From: Akebia trifoliata
Lineage: Eukaryota > Streptophyta > Magnoliopsida > Ranunculales > Lardizabalaceae
NCBI GenBank assembly: GCA_017979445.1
Contig: CM030717.1
Coordinates: 13,812,086-13,876,085 of the forward strand
Direction of reading: 5' to 3'
Length of the DNA: 64,000 nucleotides
Shown here: positions 33,701 to 44,650 of the stretch, piece after piece
Numbering within the stretch: the first letter of the stretch is position 1
How the letters are laid out: every line of letters begins with the position of its first letter
Program-made: the position numbers and the translations under genes
Notes under the pieces: model-generated
Seen by the model: only the letters and a program-made list of their open reading frames with translations
The model's database searches: none
What the model was told of the DNA's origin: nothing

Positions 33701-36700
33701 AATCAGTTTCTGAGCATCCTCCTCTGACCCAGCAACAGGAAAGCGTCCCAACTCAGATACAAACTTATCTAAAGCTTGGAATGCCAGGTGTAACAGAGGT
33801 GGGCGATCAAACTTCGAGAAGTCGCTCAGAAGGAAATCACCCGGATCCTTGATCGCTTCTCTCAAAGGCTTGAAGTCCAACTCCTTGGGTTGTTTCACCT
33901 GTGTGACAATACCACCTTTCTCATACGCACCATAATTTGTAGTGTCCTCCTCAAGAGCGAAGGAGTAGGGCCGAGCATTCTTAACCTTTCTCAGCTTTCC
34001 ATCATTCAATTCAGTCATGCCATGGACTTCCGAGAACACAACCAGATCCCCATCTTGAAACTCGAGCCTTTCATCATCAACACATGATACAAGTGCAGGG
34101 TTGTCATTGCTAATGGATGCAATTATACCCGTATGTGGTTCCTCACCATCAACATCAACAACAGTAAACTTCGGGCCAAAGTCACAAAATACAGTACCAA
34201 AAAGGCCTCGAACTTCAGTTTTGATGAAGGCAATTGGAGGCTGGTGATTATGACAGTAATCATCAAACTCAATTGCTTCCTCTAACCTGACATCGGTAAA
34301 TACTACTGCCTGCACCATCACAAAGTTAACATGTTTGAAATGTGAAACAACACCATCACTCAGCCAGTAAAATAATTCAGAGAAATATAGATAAAGAGAA
34401 AATATAGAATGCAAAAAAAATGTGTGCAAGTATGTGGTGCACTTGTGTGTGTGTGTGCATGTGAGAGAGAGAGAGAGAGAGAGATTCACTGAATTTACAA
34501 TTTTGGCATTGAATTGGATGATATGCAAATAGAGGGAGAATAAAAATAAAAAATGGAAAAAGTAAACAGTAACAGTAGAAAGAGGGAACTATTTTTGTGT
34601 TTGCACAATACATCCCTATCCTTCATACAGAAAAGAGAGAATGGCGAGTTTTGTAGTCAAATGCAACTGCATATGTTAATATGCACTCACATTTGATTTC
34701 CAATGGGCATTTTGTAAGGTGGTTGTGGCTTATGCGAAATATTCCTGTTGGACTCAATATTTGATCGTCATATCAATCATATACAGTTCTAACAGTCGGA
34801 TTTCTGACCATTGGACAGCAACTTTTTTTTTTTTTTGGTTTACATGTTCTTTGCTTATATCTACTGAACAAAAAATAAGTTATTTTTTTATGAATGCCCC
34901 CTCCCTCCCCTTACCACAACTTCCTTTACAACAAAGTCTAGTTCTATTCTCTACAAAAGAGACCAAATCTCCACAACAACAAGACCTATTACTCATTTTC
35001 TCTCTAATCTCTGCTCCCTTGTATCTACAACAAGATATTTCTTCTACATCTTCTGGATTCTTCTACTTCCACATATTCTAGATTATAAAAGACTACAAAC
35101 ACCACCTTCTTGGAGTTGAGATTCAAGTATTCAACCACAACAACTCTGCAAATTCAATCAAGAAGATTGAATCCAACTTAAGAGACAAGACTCGAGAGGT
35201 GAGAGTACATCATCTTCAATTCTTCATTCTTCAAGTAATAATAATGTCAACAAACTACAACTATAAGCTCAAGATTCAGGAATTAAATAAGCTTGGAAAA
35301 CAATATATTTAACAACTACAAGATGAGGATGAGATACAAGGAAGATGATGAAGTTGAAGAGCCATCGGATGTGGACAAGGCCTTTGTAAGACCCAATGAA
35401 GAGAGAGAAGAAGATGAAGTCTTACATTGAAGAATGTGCTGATTTGGATGATGACGGAAACAGAAGCGATGCTAATGCTGGTGGTACTGGAAATGTGCTA
35501 CAATAGGTTAGGGTTGAGTGTGTTGAACACATGGTTAGAGTCTCATTGAGATCTATATCAGTACTTTCTCCAGATTGGAATCTATTTTTAAGTCTTCAAT
35601 AAGGATCCTGCCCATTGCCTGGGTGTCATCCATTTTGTCCCCCGGAACAAAATTATGTTATGACTTCTTCTTTGAATCGTGGTCATATGGAACGGGTGTT
35701 GCGGTCACCACATTGCAGCCAACAAATTCTATCTTTCTGAGCCCAATGAATCTCGTTGGCCTGAAGAAGGTTCTCCCATTCGTCAATTCGTTTTTTTCTT
35801 CATTACTCGGTTAAGGAATTGGTGAAACCTCACAATTTGCTACATTTCATAGAACCAATATACCCCGGGCATCCATCCAATGCATGATTTTCGAGACAGT
35901 ACGGTCGAGTTCGAGTGCGTATTTAAAGTCAAGTGCGAGATTGGCATCCGAAGGCCCAATGAGCGTAGAAAGATAGGTTCGAGGACCTGCTTCGCCGGAC
36001 AACCTATCGGTGTAAGCCCTAATCTCTCTCTTGCTTAAAGTGAGTGCTCGAAGCTCTGTTCTTGTTCGTAAGGGGAGGAATACGTTTTGAAGGACGTATC
36101 TTTCATCTCGCTAATAATATCTGAAGAGAGCTAAAAGCAAAGAGCTCACACCGACATGGGAACAGAGCTTCAAGCAAGATGTTCAGTAAAATTAGTTATA
36201 TATTACATCAATACAGCCTTGAAATTTTATTTTTTCCCAAATTCTTGAGTTTATGCATTTTTGGCTTCTTAATCTTGCATTCTTGTTAAATTTACAATAA
36301 AGTAAATTCAGATTGAGAATAAAATTTAACAAATATATTTCTCTACATTTGTGGTAATGAATTACATAGTTTTCCAATTTTTCTCAACTTTTCTATTTAA
36401 ATAGGAATTGATATGCAGCCACGTATGCAAAATAGCACATGCAAACAGGGTATCTGATTACATACCCTCGCATATGCGATTTAACAAAACTGGTGCTTTG
36501 CCACATAAATGAAGGCCCTCGCCCAATGGAAGAACACAATCCTTCTCCAAAAGACAGAAATGAAAAACAGGAGATATGGCCCCAATCGTAACAAACAGAA
36601 GTGGGGGAGAGAAAAGTGCTCAGAAAAAAAATGTTCATATGCTGCATAAACAACTTTTTCCCCATAAATCAAAGAGGAAGAGAGGAATATTCCCATGTTG

Positions 36701-38779
36701 CACACCAAATCAATGTTCCAAAAACCAAACCGATGATCGAGCTGATTTTTTTTTCCAATTGGTCCGCCAAGGTCCAACTTGCTTTCATTAAATAATAATA
36801 TTGACCCATGTGCAAAACAACTTCCTCTTACCATGGGTGATGGATAAAACCAATAACCCATGTAAGACGACAATCCATGAAAGGCAACCAATCCAATTTG
36901 GTCCGGGTGAGTAAGACATGCAACACTGGTGATTTAACACCCAGTCAGGGACTGGACAAGGCACTTGCCTTTGCCACACTAATTCACATTCTGTTTGCCC
37001 AACCAGGAGGCAATAAACAATTTTTTTTATCGATAAGGAAATAAACAATTATGCTGCTTCTGTGTAATTTTAGTAACAAAAAGCAAACCTGGAAGCAAAT
37101 TGACCAACCCAATAACATTTTTAGCCATACCTTCTTTTTATCAATAAAAAGAAAAGGGTTGTATCAACAATACTTTACAGTGTGAAGAGTGCACATGCAT
37201 GAAGTTATTCATAACTTACCAATGACTCCAGATCTTGAGAGAGAAAAAATAGATAATACCCAAACAAAGCAAATACATGATCAATTAACATGGAAATACA
37301 TGATCAATTATGATGAATGACTTGTTTATCAAAAAACTTGCAACAATAAGAGAGCACAGAGGTAAAATTACCTGGAAATCAGAAAGCTTTTCTTTGGTCA
37401 ATTTTTCTGTTAAGCTAGAAATGATAACTGCATTGTTCAGTTCTTGCAACTTCTGGACAGAAGCAAGTGCTCGGTTCTTCCCCACATCATTCTCTGAGAA
37501 AATAAAATTACTGGACAAGTCCCACAACTCCACTGTTCCTTCATCGTGCAAGGTCACAGATTTAACACCGGCAAGAATAAGATTCTTAGCTGAAAACAGA
37601 ACAAAGAAGGATAGCAGTAAGACTCTGAGATGGGGGCAGTGCCGGGACGCAAAGATGTAATAATTCCCTTGCAGATAACCAACTATAATTCTAAATTCAT
37701 GGATTATTTATCTGTCATCATTCAAATTTTTATCCAACCAGGTTTCTTTAACTTCATAACCGTAAATAAAACATATATAAAAATGGCTCCTACCCAAAAC
37801 AAGTCCAAATATTATAATAACAAAAAACTAATTTAGATACCCAAATATCACATCAAATGTTCACATTCTTAAACTACTCTCAAATCACAGAATTCAGTGA
37901 GCTATTTTAGATAGCATAGTAACCAAGATTGGATTCCCGATTTGGTAATTATTTGGGCTAGGTTCAATATGGTTAGTCGGATAAGTTCAGGAAAGTTTTG
38001 GAGAATATAAAAATGATGTTTTGGGGTTTCTTACCAACATCCGTCATCTTCAACCTCAAGGCCTATCTTGTTCTAGAGATTTGAATGTTAAAGAAATTTT
38101 TTTTTTGTTGAGGGTAAACTGCTACCATATTCGGGGATTAATTGATAAATGAATTCCTCGGTTTAATTGTCTAGTCTTTAATTTTAAGGATTTTTGGAAA
38201 TCTTCAGAGAATTTAGAAACTGTTCTAGAAAGTGAGGATTCACACAGACAAATCTCAAAGACCATCCAAAGATCTGAACTAGGAAACGAGGAGATCCATA
38301 ATTTTCCATTTAGACATAAAGATCTTCCATATAAATTCAAAAATAAATCAGATAAAATCAAACCTAAATATCAACCAAGAACAGAAAAAAAAAGAAGATA
38401 TTTTTGTATACACACCGATTTCAGCACCAAGGCCCTGCATTCCTGAGATAAGGATGTTGGAAGCAAACAATCGACGCATAGTCTCCCTTCCATAAACTGC
38501 AAGCTGTCGACTATGAAGATCCTCATCGATATCGGATGGATTCCCATTTCCCAAGGCCATGGTTGATCGATCAACGATACTGATCTCTTCGCTGTTTGTA
38601 CGATCGTTATCGTTACTGTCAACGTTACTGTTACTGTTACCGTTACTGTTATCCGTTGTTGTTGCCGTGGAGGAAGAGACCAAGTAATCGATCCGAGGTT
38701 TCTTGATCAAGATTTCAGAGTTGTTGGTCGTGTCTTCGTGTACTACCTCTAGTCCAACAGCTCTCTTTCTAGGAAGCAT
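30708..38779 (-). CDS. UBA1: Ubiquitin-activating enzyme E1 (UBA1), 6 coding exons
   Basis: Exons (- strand): 38779-38416, 37589-37372, 34309-33515, 32815-31947, 31864-31432 and 31304-30708. All introns are GT-AG; the joined frame is open for 1091 residues. The enzyme adenylates ubiquitin with ATP, holds it as a thioester on a cysteine and passes it to E2 enzymes. Seen in order: an N-terminal inactive adenylation half ([22 protein letters not shown] start, [10 protein letters not shown]); the first catalytic-cysteine half-domain ([18 protein letters not shown]...); the active adenylation domain with the nucleotide loop GAGALGCEF at about 510-518 and [15 protein letters not shown]; and the catalytic Cys at about residue 667 in [16 protein letters not shown] (codon 32194-32192). 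The C-terminal ubiquitin-fold domain ends [12 protein letters not shown]. Length and exon content are normal. The start chosen, MLPRKRAV, aligns with the Arabidopsis UBA1 start as I recall it; a 57-residue upstream extension is also open. Confidence 0.97.
33152..33442. mobile_element. 291 bp MITE-like element in UBA1 intron 3
   Basis: The termini are inverted: AGAGCTGTCAATTGATC at the left, and AGGGCTGTCAATGGATC read from the right end on the other strand. The interior is dense in GATCGG/TCGGATC words. The same AGGG(T/C)TGTCAAT terminus occurs at 55556-55975. No convincing target duplication is visible, so the class is uncertain (hAT-like by its ends). Confidence 0.65.
34443..34484. repeat. 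Compound TG/AG microsatellite in UBA1 intron 2
   Basis: A short run of TG units is followed by about 10 AG units, close to the 3' acceptor side of the 3.06 kb intron between the exons at 37589-37372 and 34309-33515. Confidence 0.85.
35000..36180. other. Intron segment of different character, possible organelle-derived DNA
   Basis: Within UBA1 intron 2, the stretch from about 35560 to 36150 has a higher G+C content than its surroundings and few homopolymer runs. It has words such as CCCCCGGAACAAAATTATG and AGGTTCGAGGACCTGC, which remind me of plant mitochondrial non-coding DNA. A + strand frame at 35575-35814 (79 codons) has no family I can name. The part before it (34900-35560) is A/C-rich and looks like retroelement leader or LTR sequence. 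All of this is impression, not proof. Confidence 0.3.
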
Positions 38780-38952
38780 ATAGTGCAATAAACTGCTCAA
38801 AACCCCACCACATCCCATCGAAAAGATCAAGAACAGAAAAATATTCAAGAAACTTAGATCTATAGAGGTTTCAAACAGATATCTTAGAATCACCGAAGTC
38901 AAAATCGAAAACCCTAAACCAAACCCTAACCCTAATCTTAACCCCATCATTT
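38780..38952 (-). other. Open in-frame N-terminal extension of UBA1
   Basis: The frame is open upstream of the MLPRKRAV start for 57 codons back to two adjacent ATGs at 38950 and 38947. The extension would be strongly hydrophobic ([31 protein letters not shown]), like a membrane anchor or a signal segment, directly before the normal start. A likely leader-intron acceptor (CCTAG at 38957-38953) would place these ATGs right at the start of the exon. I recall similar predicted extensions in other plant UBA1 entries, which would suggest conservation, but cannot check. Confidence 0.55.
38905..38947 (-). promoter_or_regulatory. Telomere-repeat-like (telo-box) cluster in the UBA1 leader
   Basis: On the + strand CCCTAAACC, AACCCTAACCCTAA and CTTAACCCC follow one another; on the coding strand this is TTAGGGTTAGGGTTTGG. 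The core AAACCCTAA is the telo-box, a known element near the starts of plant housekeeping and growth genes. Here it lies directly at the upstream ATG codons (38950 and 38947) and would be translated as G-L-R-L-G-L-G-F repeats if those are used. Confidence 0.7.
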
Positions 38953-39067
38953 CTAGGTTTTTTTTTATACAGAAATCCAAAGCGGAGAATCAAAGAAAAG
39001 AATAATCTTGAAAAGAAAAAACGAGAAAGAGAAGAAAAGAAAAGAAAAGAAAAAAAGAAGAAAACGT

Positions 39068-39200
39068 ACCGATTGGAACTTTGTTGCAGCTAAGAATGAG
39101 ATTCTGATTGTGAGAGAAGGAACAACAGAGAAACAAAGAAATCGAAATTTTTTTAGTTATTTTTTCTCTTGTAGTGTTTGATTTATATAGAAATCTTGGT
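39068..39200 (-). promoter_or_regulatory. UBA1 non-coding leader exon and donor site
   Basis: On the - strand CCAATCG/GTACGTTTTC gives a good splice donor at 39069-39068. With the acceptor at about 38954 it defines a short 5' leader intron, common in plant UBA and ubiquitin-pathway genes. The leader would start somewhere above 39150, below the GA/CT-rich stretch at 39290-39330. No TATA box is clear. Confidence 0.45.
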
Positions 39201-39369
39201 TTGGAAGTCTAGGGTTTTGAGCTGAGAGAAGGTCGGTCTTACCTCTTAGGGTTGTTCTGTTGCTTTTCTGTGGCGTCTCATCTCTTTCTAGTTTCTACAG
39301 AGAGGAGAGAGGAGAGAGGAGAGAGACTAATGTGGGCCGGTTGTTCGTTTGACCGTTTAAATGAGAAAT

Positions 39370-39780
39370 GGGGGGCATGGTTTTCAAACTCAGTAACTCG
39401 TCTAGTCTAACTAGATGACTCGGTATCTAGGGCGAGTCAAACATTTTAAATATTTTTTTATTTTTTAAATATTCACACAGTTTTAAATTTTAAATAGAGA
39501 AAAGTATTTATAGAGAGATTCTTTTGCCCCCCACCAAATTTTGCTAACACCACCCCAATTCATATGTTAATCTCATTGGTAGTACACATCTGGAGTGGCA
39601 TTAGCAAAAGTTTGTGTGGGAATAGCATCTCTCTATTTAAATCATAAAAGATAAATTATTTTCTCTCATAAATGCAAAACCCAATTGACTCACTTGGCAT
39701 TTTTAAAAATATAAGACGAGTCATCTCAGATCTCAGGCGACTCAATGTAATGGACGATTCACATGACCATCTCACCTGAT
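39370..39780. repeat. Degenerate ACTCG-rich repeat
   Basis: GTTTTCAAACTCAGTAACTCG at the left and GACGAGTCATCTCAG...GGCGACTCAATG at the right bracket AT-rich DNA. The same style of GACTCG/CGAGTC words recurs at 57735-57950 (TTTTAAACTCGAATACTTGACTCG). It is probably an old MITE family; borders are not certain. A separate foldback element (39511-39635) lies inside it. Confidence 0.45.
39511..39635. mobile_element. 125 bp foldback MITE (family A, copy 1)
   Basis: The two halves pair. The left arm reads TAGAGAGATTCTTTTGCC then ACCAAATTTTGCTAACACCA; the right arm, on the other strand, reads TAGAGAGATGCTATTCCCAC then AAACTTTTGCTAATGCCACT. The arms make up nearly the whole element. Termini starting TAGAGAGAT suggest TA target choice, as in Stowaway/Tc1-mariner MITEs, but the superfamily is not proven. 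Confidence 0.8.
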
Positions 39781-42383
39781 AGCGTCCGACCTAAGCAAGC
39801 TGAGGAATGTAAATATTTAATCCAAAAGTATTTGAGCCTATTCAGTATGTAACTCGATGGGCCTAACTCAACTTTAGTATGGACTGGGATTTGGCCTGAT
39901 CTTAACTCAAGTTGGGCATCAGTACAAGACTTCTAGGCCCAATCATAGATCTTTACTTAAGCTGAATTGTGGACAACCAAATTCCATCCGCCAGTATGAT
40001 TTTGTTCTCACCTTGTTAATTTTACTAATATGGTGTCAATAAATTGGTGTCATGTGCATCTAAGTAGTTGACACCGATTGGTCGATCTATTGATAAAATC
40101 GATTAATCCTCACTTTAATGAAACTATATATATAATAAATCAATCGGACAAATTGAACCAGGAATTGACTATGGTCCAACAAATGAGACAGACTTCCAAT
40201 CCAAATCAACATTTGATTTTTTAAAATTGTTGCTGATTGTGAATAATGTGGGTCTTTTTTTATTAGATCTTTCGATTCTTTCAATGTTCTCTCTCTCTCT
40301 CTCTCTCTTATTAATTTTTAATTGAATTTAAAAGATTAAGTCAGTAAAAATTTTGGTAAGGTAATGAAGTTTTTCAGAAGTTGCATACAATTCTCATTGA
40401 TGTTTCTATTTTTATTATGCTTCAGCTTATTCAGTCGTAAAATTCATACCCTATGGGGATCACTTTCTCACAATGGATCATGATTTTGATATGTCATCTT
40501 CTTGAGGTTTTGATACATCACTACTAGAGCTCCCCTAGCATGATATAAATAAATGGTGGTCAAGAAAGTCCTTTCTTTTTTGCTTATCGTGGGTATCCCC
40601 ACCCTTCGAGTGAGACTAATCCCACGGTCACACGCACCACCCCCTCAGAAAGTCCTACGTGCAACTGGTTAAGTCAAGGGTCAACTAGACCTTGGAGGGT
40701 GGCCCCAAGGAATTCATTGCTTTGTCAGGTTTTAAAACACTTGACCTACTCTTCATGAGGAGCTTATCAAGGTTTGGCTTGCCACTATTGTGAATTCTGA
40801 ATCTGATTTTTTTGTTTTGTATTATTGAAATAGTAGATTGTAATCAATAGAATAATATAAAAATATGAAATTGAATATAAAATATTCCAAAATATATACC
40901 ATAGATCCTCTAAGAACCATTTCTCTTAAAATATACATATTCTAACACTCTAGAGCTCATAATGAAATCATGTTAAACTGAATCTCACAAAATTTCAATC
41001 TACATATTCCAAACCTCATGAAAAATTGATTTAGATTTGAAACCATTGTGACGATTAAATTAAATCATTAGTTTAGGTCAAATTTGTATTTAGTTAGAGT
41101 GTTTTTTGGTGACACATCATGGCATTGAAAATGAGAGTCATATGAACGACTAAAATGGCTAGATTTTCTTTTATCCCTTTATTTTAATCATATGGCATCA
41201 AATTACAAAATCCAATACGATTGGGCCTGGGCTCAGAAAATGATTTGGGTCCCTAAAAGGGCCTATATTGGGTCTAATTACGAACAAGTATTTATGAATG
41301 TTTGTTATATCAGTCAAGGTGGGGCCCATTATTGAAGCCCAATTTTAAAACCCATGCCCATAATTTCTTAATGTAACCCAAACTTATTCAATCCCATCGA
41401 AATTGCCCATTTTAAAAATAAAGTTTAGGGAGACAACAAAGTACATAATGAAATCAATAATTGAGCTCATGATGGTAAAACCTACTTTAAACCAATTTTA
41501 AAATCAAATAGAGGTTATTGGATTAGTTGAAGTCCTCATAAACCCTTGAGTTGGTGGCGATCAAATATTTTTTTAAATCGAAATGTTGGGTCAATCCAAT
41601 GTTTGATTTCCAAGTGGTTTATGGGGGGACTGACTTGAAATCCGCTTACATATACGCTAGTTCAAATCTAGCTCGGACTAATAATTTGTAATCCATTATG
41701 AGGATCAAACTAATTCATCCTCCAGAAGCACCTTAAAGTAGATTGGGATTCGATCGAGCTCAATTAAAGGTTCAAAAAACCCAATTCAAACCCAAACTAG
41801 CCCTCGATATTCATCTATAAACTCAAGCCTGATCAAATTAAGTCAACTTCATTGACTTAGTCAAGTTCGTTGGGTGAATTAGCACAAAAGACACCAATAT
41901 GAAATGTAGGATCCTTTTTATTGGAATTTATGAAGGGGACATTTGGCTCGGATTGTAGAACCTGATTTTTTTTTTTAATTCTTATTATGAATTGTCAAAA
42001 TCAAATTATAGAAATTGATCTCTAGAATCCAAAATTCCATTTGACCAACGCTGTTTCTAAAAACTTATATCGTGAAAAACAAAAATGACATAATTTCACA
42101 TCCTAAAATTAACAAAGAGAGTAAAAATGTTTGTCCCAAAAATTGAAAACACTGAATTTTTTAGAGAAAAATCTAAGATTTTAGGCAGGTATTGAAAATA
42201 AGGACATTTTCTATTAATTTAAGTGATATTATAAGCATAAGGGGCATGTTAAGATTACCTAAAGAATTATGATGTTTATGTATTTTTATATAGAAATAAT
42301 AATAATAATAATTATTATTATTATTATTGTGTCGTTAAATATAATTATGATTGTATTAGTATTATTATTAATTATTGTTATTC

Positions 42384-42493
42384 GAGATATTCTATTAACA
42401 CACCAACTTTTACTTATAACACACTAAGTTATATGTAACCAATCACTTATTTTGGTGTGTTGTAAGTAAAAGTGATGTTGCATAGAATCCCTC
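42384..42493. mobile_element. 110 bp foldback element (family A-like, copy 2)
   Basis: The left arm TTCTATTAACACACCAACTT then TTACTTATAACACAC pairs with the right arm, which on the other strand reads TTCTATGCAACATCACTTTT then ACTTACAACACACC. It resembles the two family A copies in size, style and C/A-rich arms, but its ends differ. Confidence 0.65.
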
Positions 42494-42691
42494 TTATTAT
42501 TAATTCTATTATTAGTATCATTATTTGTAACAGTACCTGCAACTTAATGAAGTAAATAAGGAGAAGTAAGAAAAAAAAAAAAAAAAAGGAATACTTTGGC
42601 TAATTCGAGGAAGCAACCTCTAAATTCTAATTGGGGTGAAATTCTTATCTTTTCTCATTCAAGGGTCTATCAATTTATAGAAACAATATAT

Positions 42692-43365
42692 AGAGAATCC
42701 TCAATCAAAAGATGCCTCTCAAGCCAAAGAGTCGGTTAGCATGTCTTGGCTATCAACTAATCCCATGAATTAAGTTTTTCACATTAAAAAGTTAGAATGT
42801 GTCAATCTAATGGACACAAAATTTCCCACATTCAATATCGAGGGATAGGGATATTTAGGCAAAGTTGTTGTTGAAGAAGAAGTCATTACTATTGGTAACG
42901 AAGAGTTTGTGATGAAGACAAATAATCTCTCACAAATTAACCTTGGTATAGCTCTAATACCATATAGACTTTTTTAACACAAAAGTCGTATAAGATTTTT
43001 CTCCAAGGTTGATTCAAGAGAAAGATGTCTTCTCTATTTAAAAGATGTTTACAGTAGCTAGTAGTTGTAAACTTGTAAGTTTCCTAACATGTTTTGGATC
43101 CAATAAGGAATAAAAGATAAAAAATACAATATGCATATCTATCTATTTTTTTACATAGATGTGTTTAGAATATTCTTGATTTGCTCAATGGTAAGATTTA
43201 CAAAGAAAAGTTTCTTTATATAAGAATTCTCCAGTTGTCCATTGTCCTTAGAGTGCTTCAACTTTCCATGTTGATCTCTCTACAGTCAAATGCTATTCAT
43301 GATTGATGGTGACCATGCTGATTGATTCTCTGGCTTGAGAGGCATCTTTTGATTAAGGATTCTCT
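42692..43365. repeat. 40 bp inverted repeat pair, ~600 bp apart
   Basis: AGAGAATCCTCAATCAAAAG at 42692, continuing through GATGCCTCTCAAGCCAAAGAG, occurs again in reverse orientation at about 43327-43365 (CTCTGGCTTGAGAGGCATC then TTTTGATTAAGGATTCTCT) with two or three mismatches. The arms could be terminal or sub-terminal repeats of one element, or two opposed copies of a retroelement end. Confidence 0.75.
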
Positions 43366-43539
43366 ATACAAAAGTCCTACTCAACAATTCAAGATAACCT
43401 AATTGTAAGAAACAAATCAAAACAACCTACCTATTTTCCTTGATTATATGGATGTTACTTAGAAACTAACCAAATAGATATCTATAAAAGATTATAGAAA
43501 ATCTTGAAGGTTTTCTACGCTAAATGCACATGCTTGTGG

Positions 43540-44650
43540 TTGAACCCCTAATTGGAAAAAAAATGTCTTGTCCTCAAGGCTCAAAATTTGGGAAACGGTT
43601 TGTGATGGATGACCATATTTCCCACGTAGCTTCTTTAATTGGTTGATCCAACCATTTAATCAAAACCTCTATACAAGTTGCCTTGTTACGCTTGATCATT
43701 TGATGGTTGAGGACCGCCTCAGGGACTTTGCTCAAAACTCCTTCATCAACGAAAGTTGGTAGAATAGGATGGATTGTGATTGATGTACCCAACTTCTTCT
43801 TTAGTTGAGAAACATGAAAATGTTGTGGATTTTGGAAGAGGGTGGCAAATCCAAACGGTAAGTCATAGAGCCAATCCAATCCAAAATCTTGTAAGGACCA
43901 TAAAATCTGGGAGGTAGTTTGGAGCAAATGTGGTTAACGATCAAATGTTGACAGTAAGGTTGTAAGCGGAGGAAGACTTTATCGCAAATGAGAAATTCCT
44001 ATTCACTTATGTGTTTATCAGCATAAAGTTTGAACTGATGTTGAACTAGAGATGGATTATCCTCGAGTAGGGACAAGGTACAATTGCGATCCAATTAGCC
44101 ATCCTCTATACCATGGACGCAGGTTGTTCCAGGCAAATACATCTCTATAGTGGGAGGGAGTAGTCCAAACACTACCTCATATGGCGTTAGACGTGTTAAC
44201 TCATGGTAGGTGGTGTTGTACCACTATTCTGCTCAAGGGAGCCATTTTACCTATTGCTTAGGACTCTAACTAGTGAAGCAACGCAAATAAATCTCGAGGC
44301 ATCTACTCACCTGTTCAGTTTGTGGGTGGTACGTCATACTCATCAAAACATCGGATCCTTGTAAGCGAAAGAATTTTTGCCAAAAGTTACTAGTAAATAC
44401 CACATCTCAATTGCAAACAATAGACAATGGCATTCCATGTAACTTGAAAACATGCTCAACAAAGGCAGCAACAACAATTGTAGTCAAAAAGGGGTGAGAA
44501 GGGGGAATAAAATCTACGGCTTTGAAAAGCCAATCAACCACCACAAGGATAACACTTTTTTTCCACGAGATGGAGGAAGACCTTCAATAAAGTCCATAGA
44601 TATCTCTGTCCAAACACTTTTTCCATGTGTTTTGATTTCTGATTATGAAA
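43540..44650 (-). pseudogene. Ty3/gypsy (chromovirus-type) integrase and chromodomain remnant
   Basis: Reading on the - strand from high to low there are pieces of a gypsy integrase: VVVDWLFKAVDFIPPSHPF, FKLHGMPLSIVC, FRLQGSDVLMSMTYHPQT, WYNTTYHELTRLTPYEVV. The element tail follows, with FHVSQLKKKLG and a chromodomain-like end (EVLIKWLDQPIKEATWE, then FPNFEP at about 43574-43690). Integrase joins retroelement DNA to the chromosome; the chromodomain directs it to chromatin. The piece has several stops and frameshifts, lacks reverse transcriptase and is dead. Confidence 0.82.

Larger units (their letters stand above)
39790..43540. other. Intergenic, AT-rich; no gene seen
   Basis: Long AT-rich stretch with microsatellites (CT tract at about 40288-40308; ATT/AAT runs at 42295-42335), short foldback elements and retroelement debris. 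A site at 42952-42964 reads ATGGTATTAGAGC on the - strand, close to the TGGTATCAGAGC primer-binding site of many plant LTR retroelements, so some of 42600-43500 is probably decayed LTR sequence. Confidence 0.5.

Noticed and set aside
35575..35814. 79-codon frame in UBA1 intron 2 as a gene
   Set aside because: No domain, located inside an intron, and no start or splice context; kept only as a note on odd composition.
30708..38779. An E1-like enzyme for SUMO or RUB instead of ubiquitin
   Set aside because: The protein is a single chain holding both adenylation halves plus the ubiquitin-fold end, about 1090 residues, and matches UBA1 throughout.
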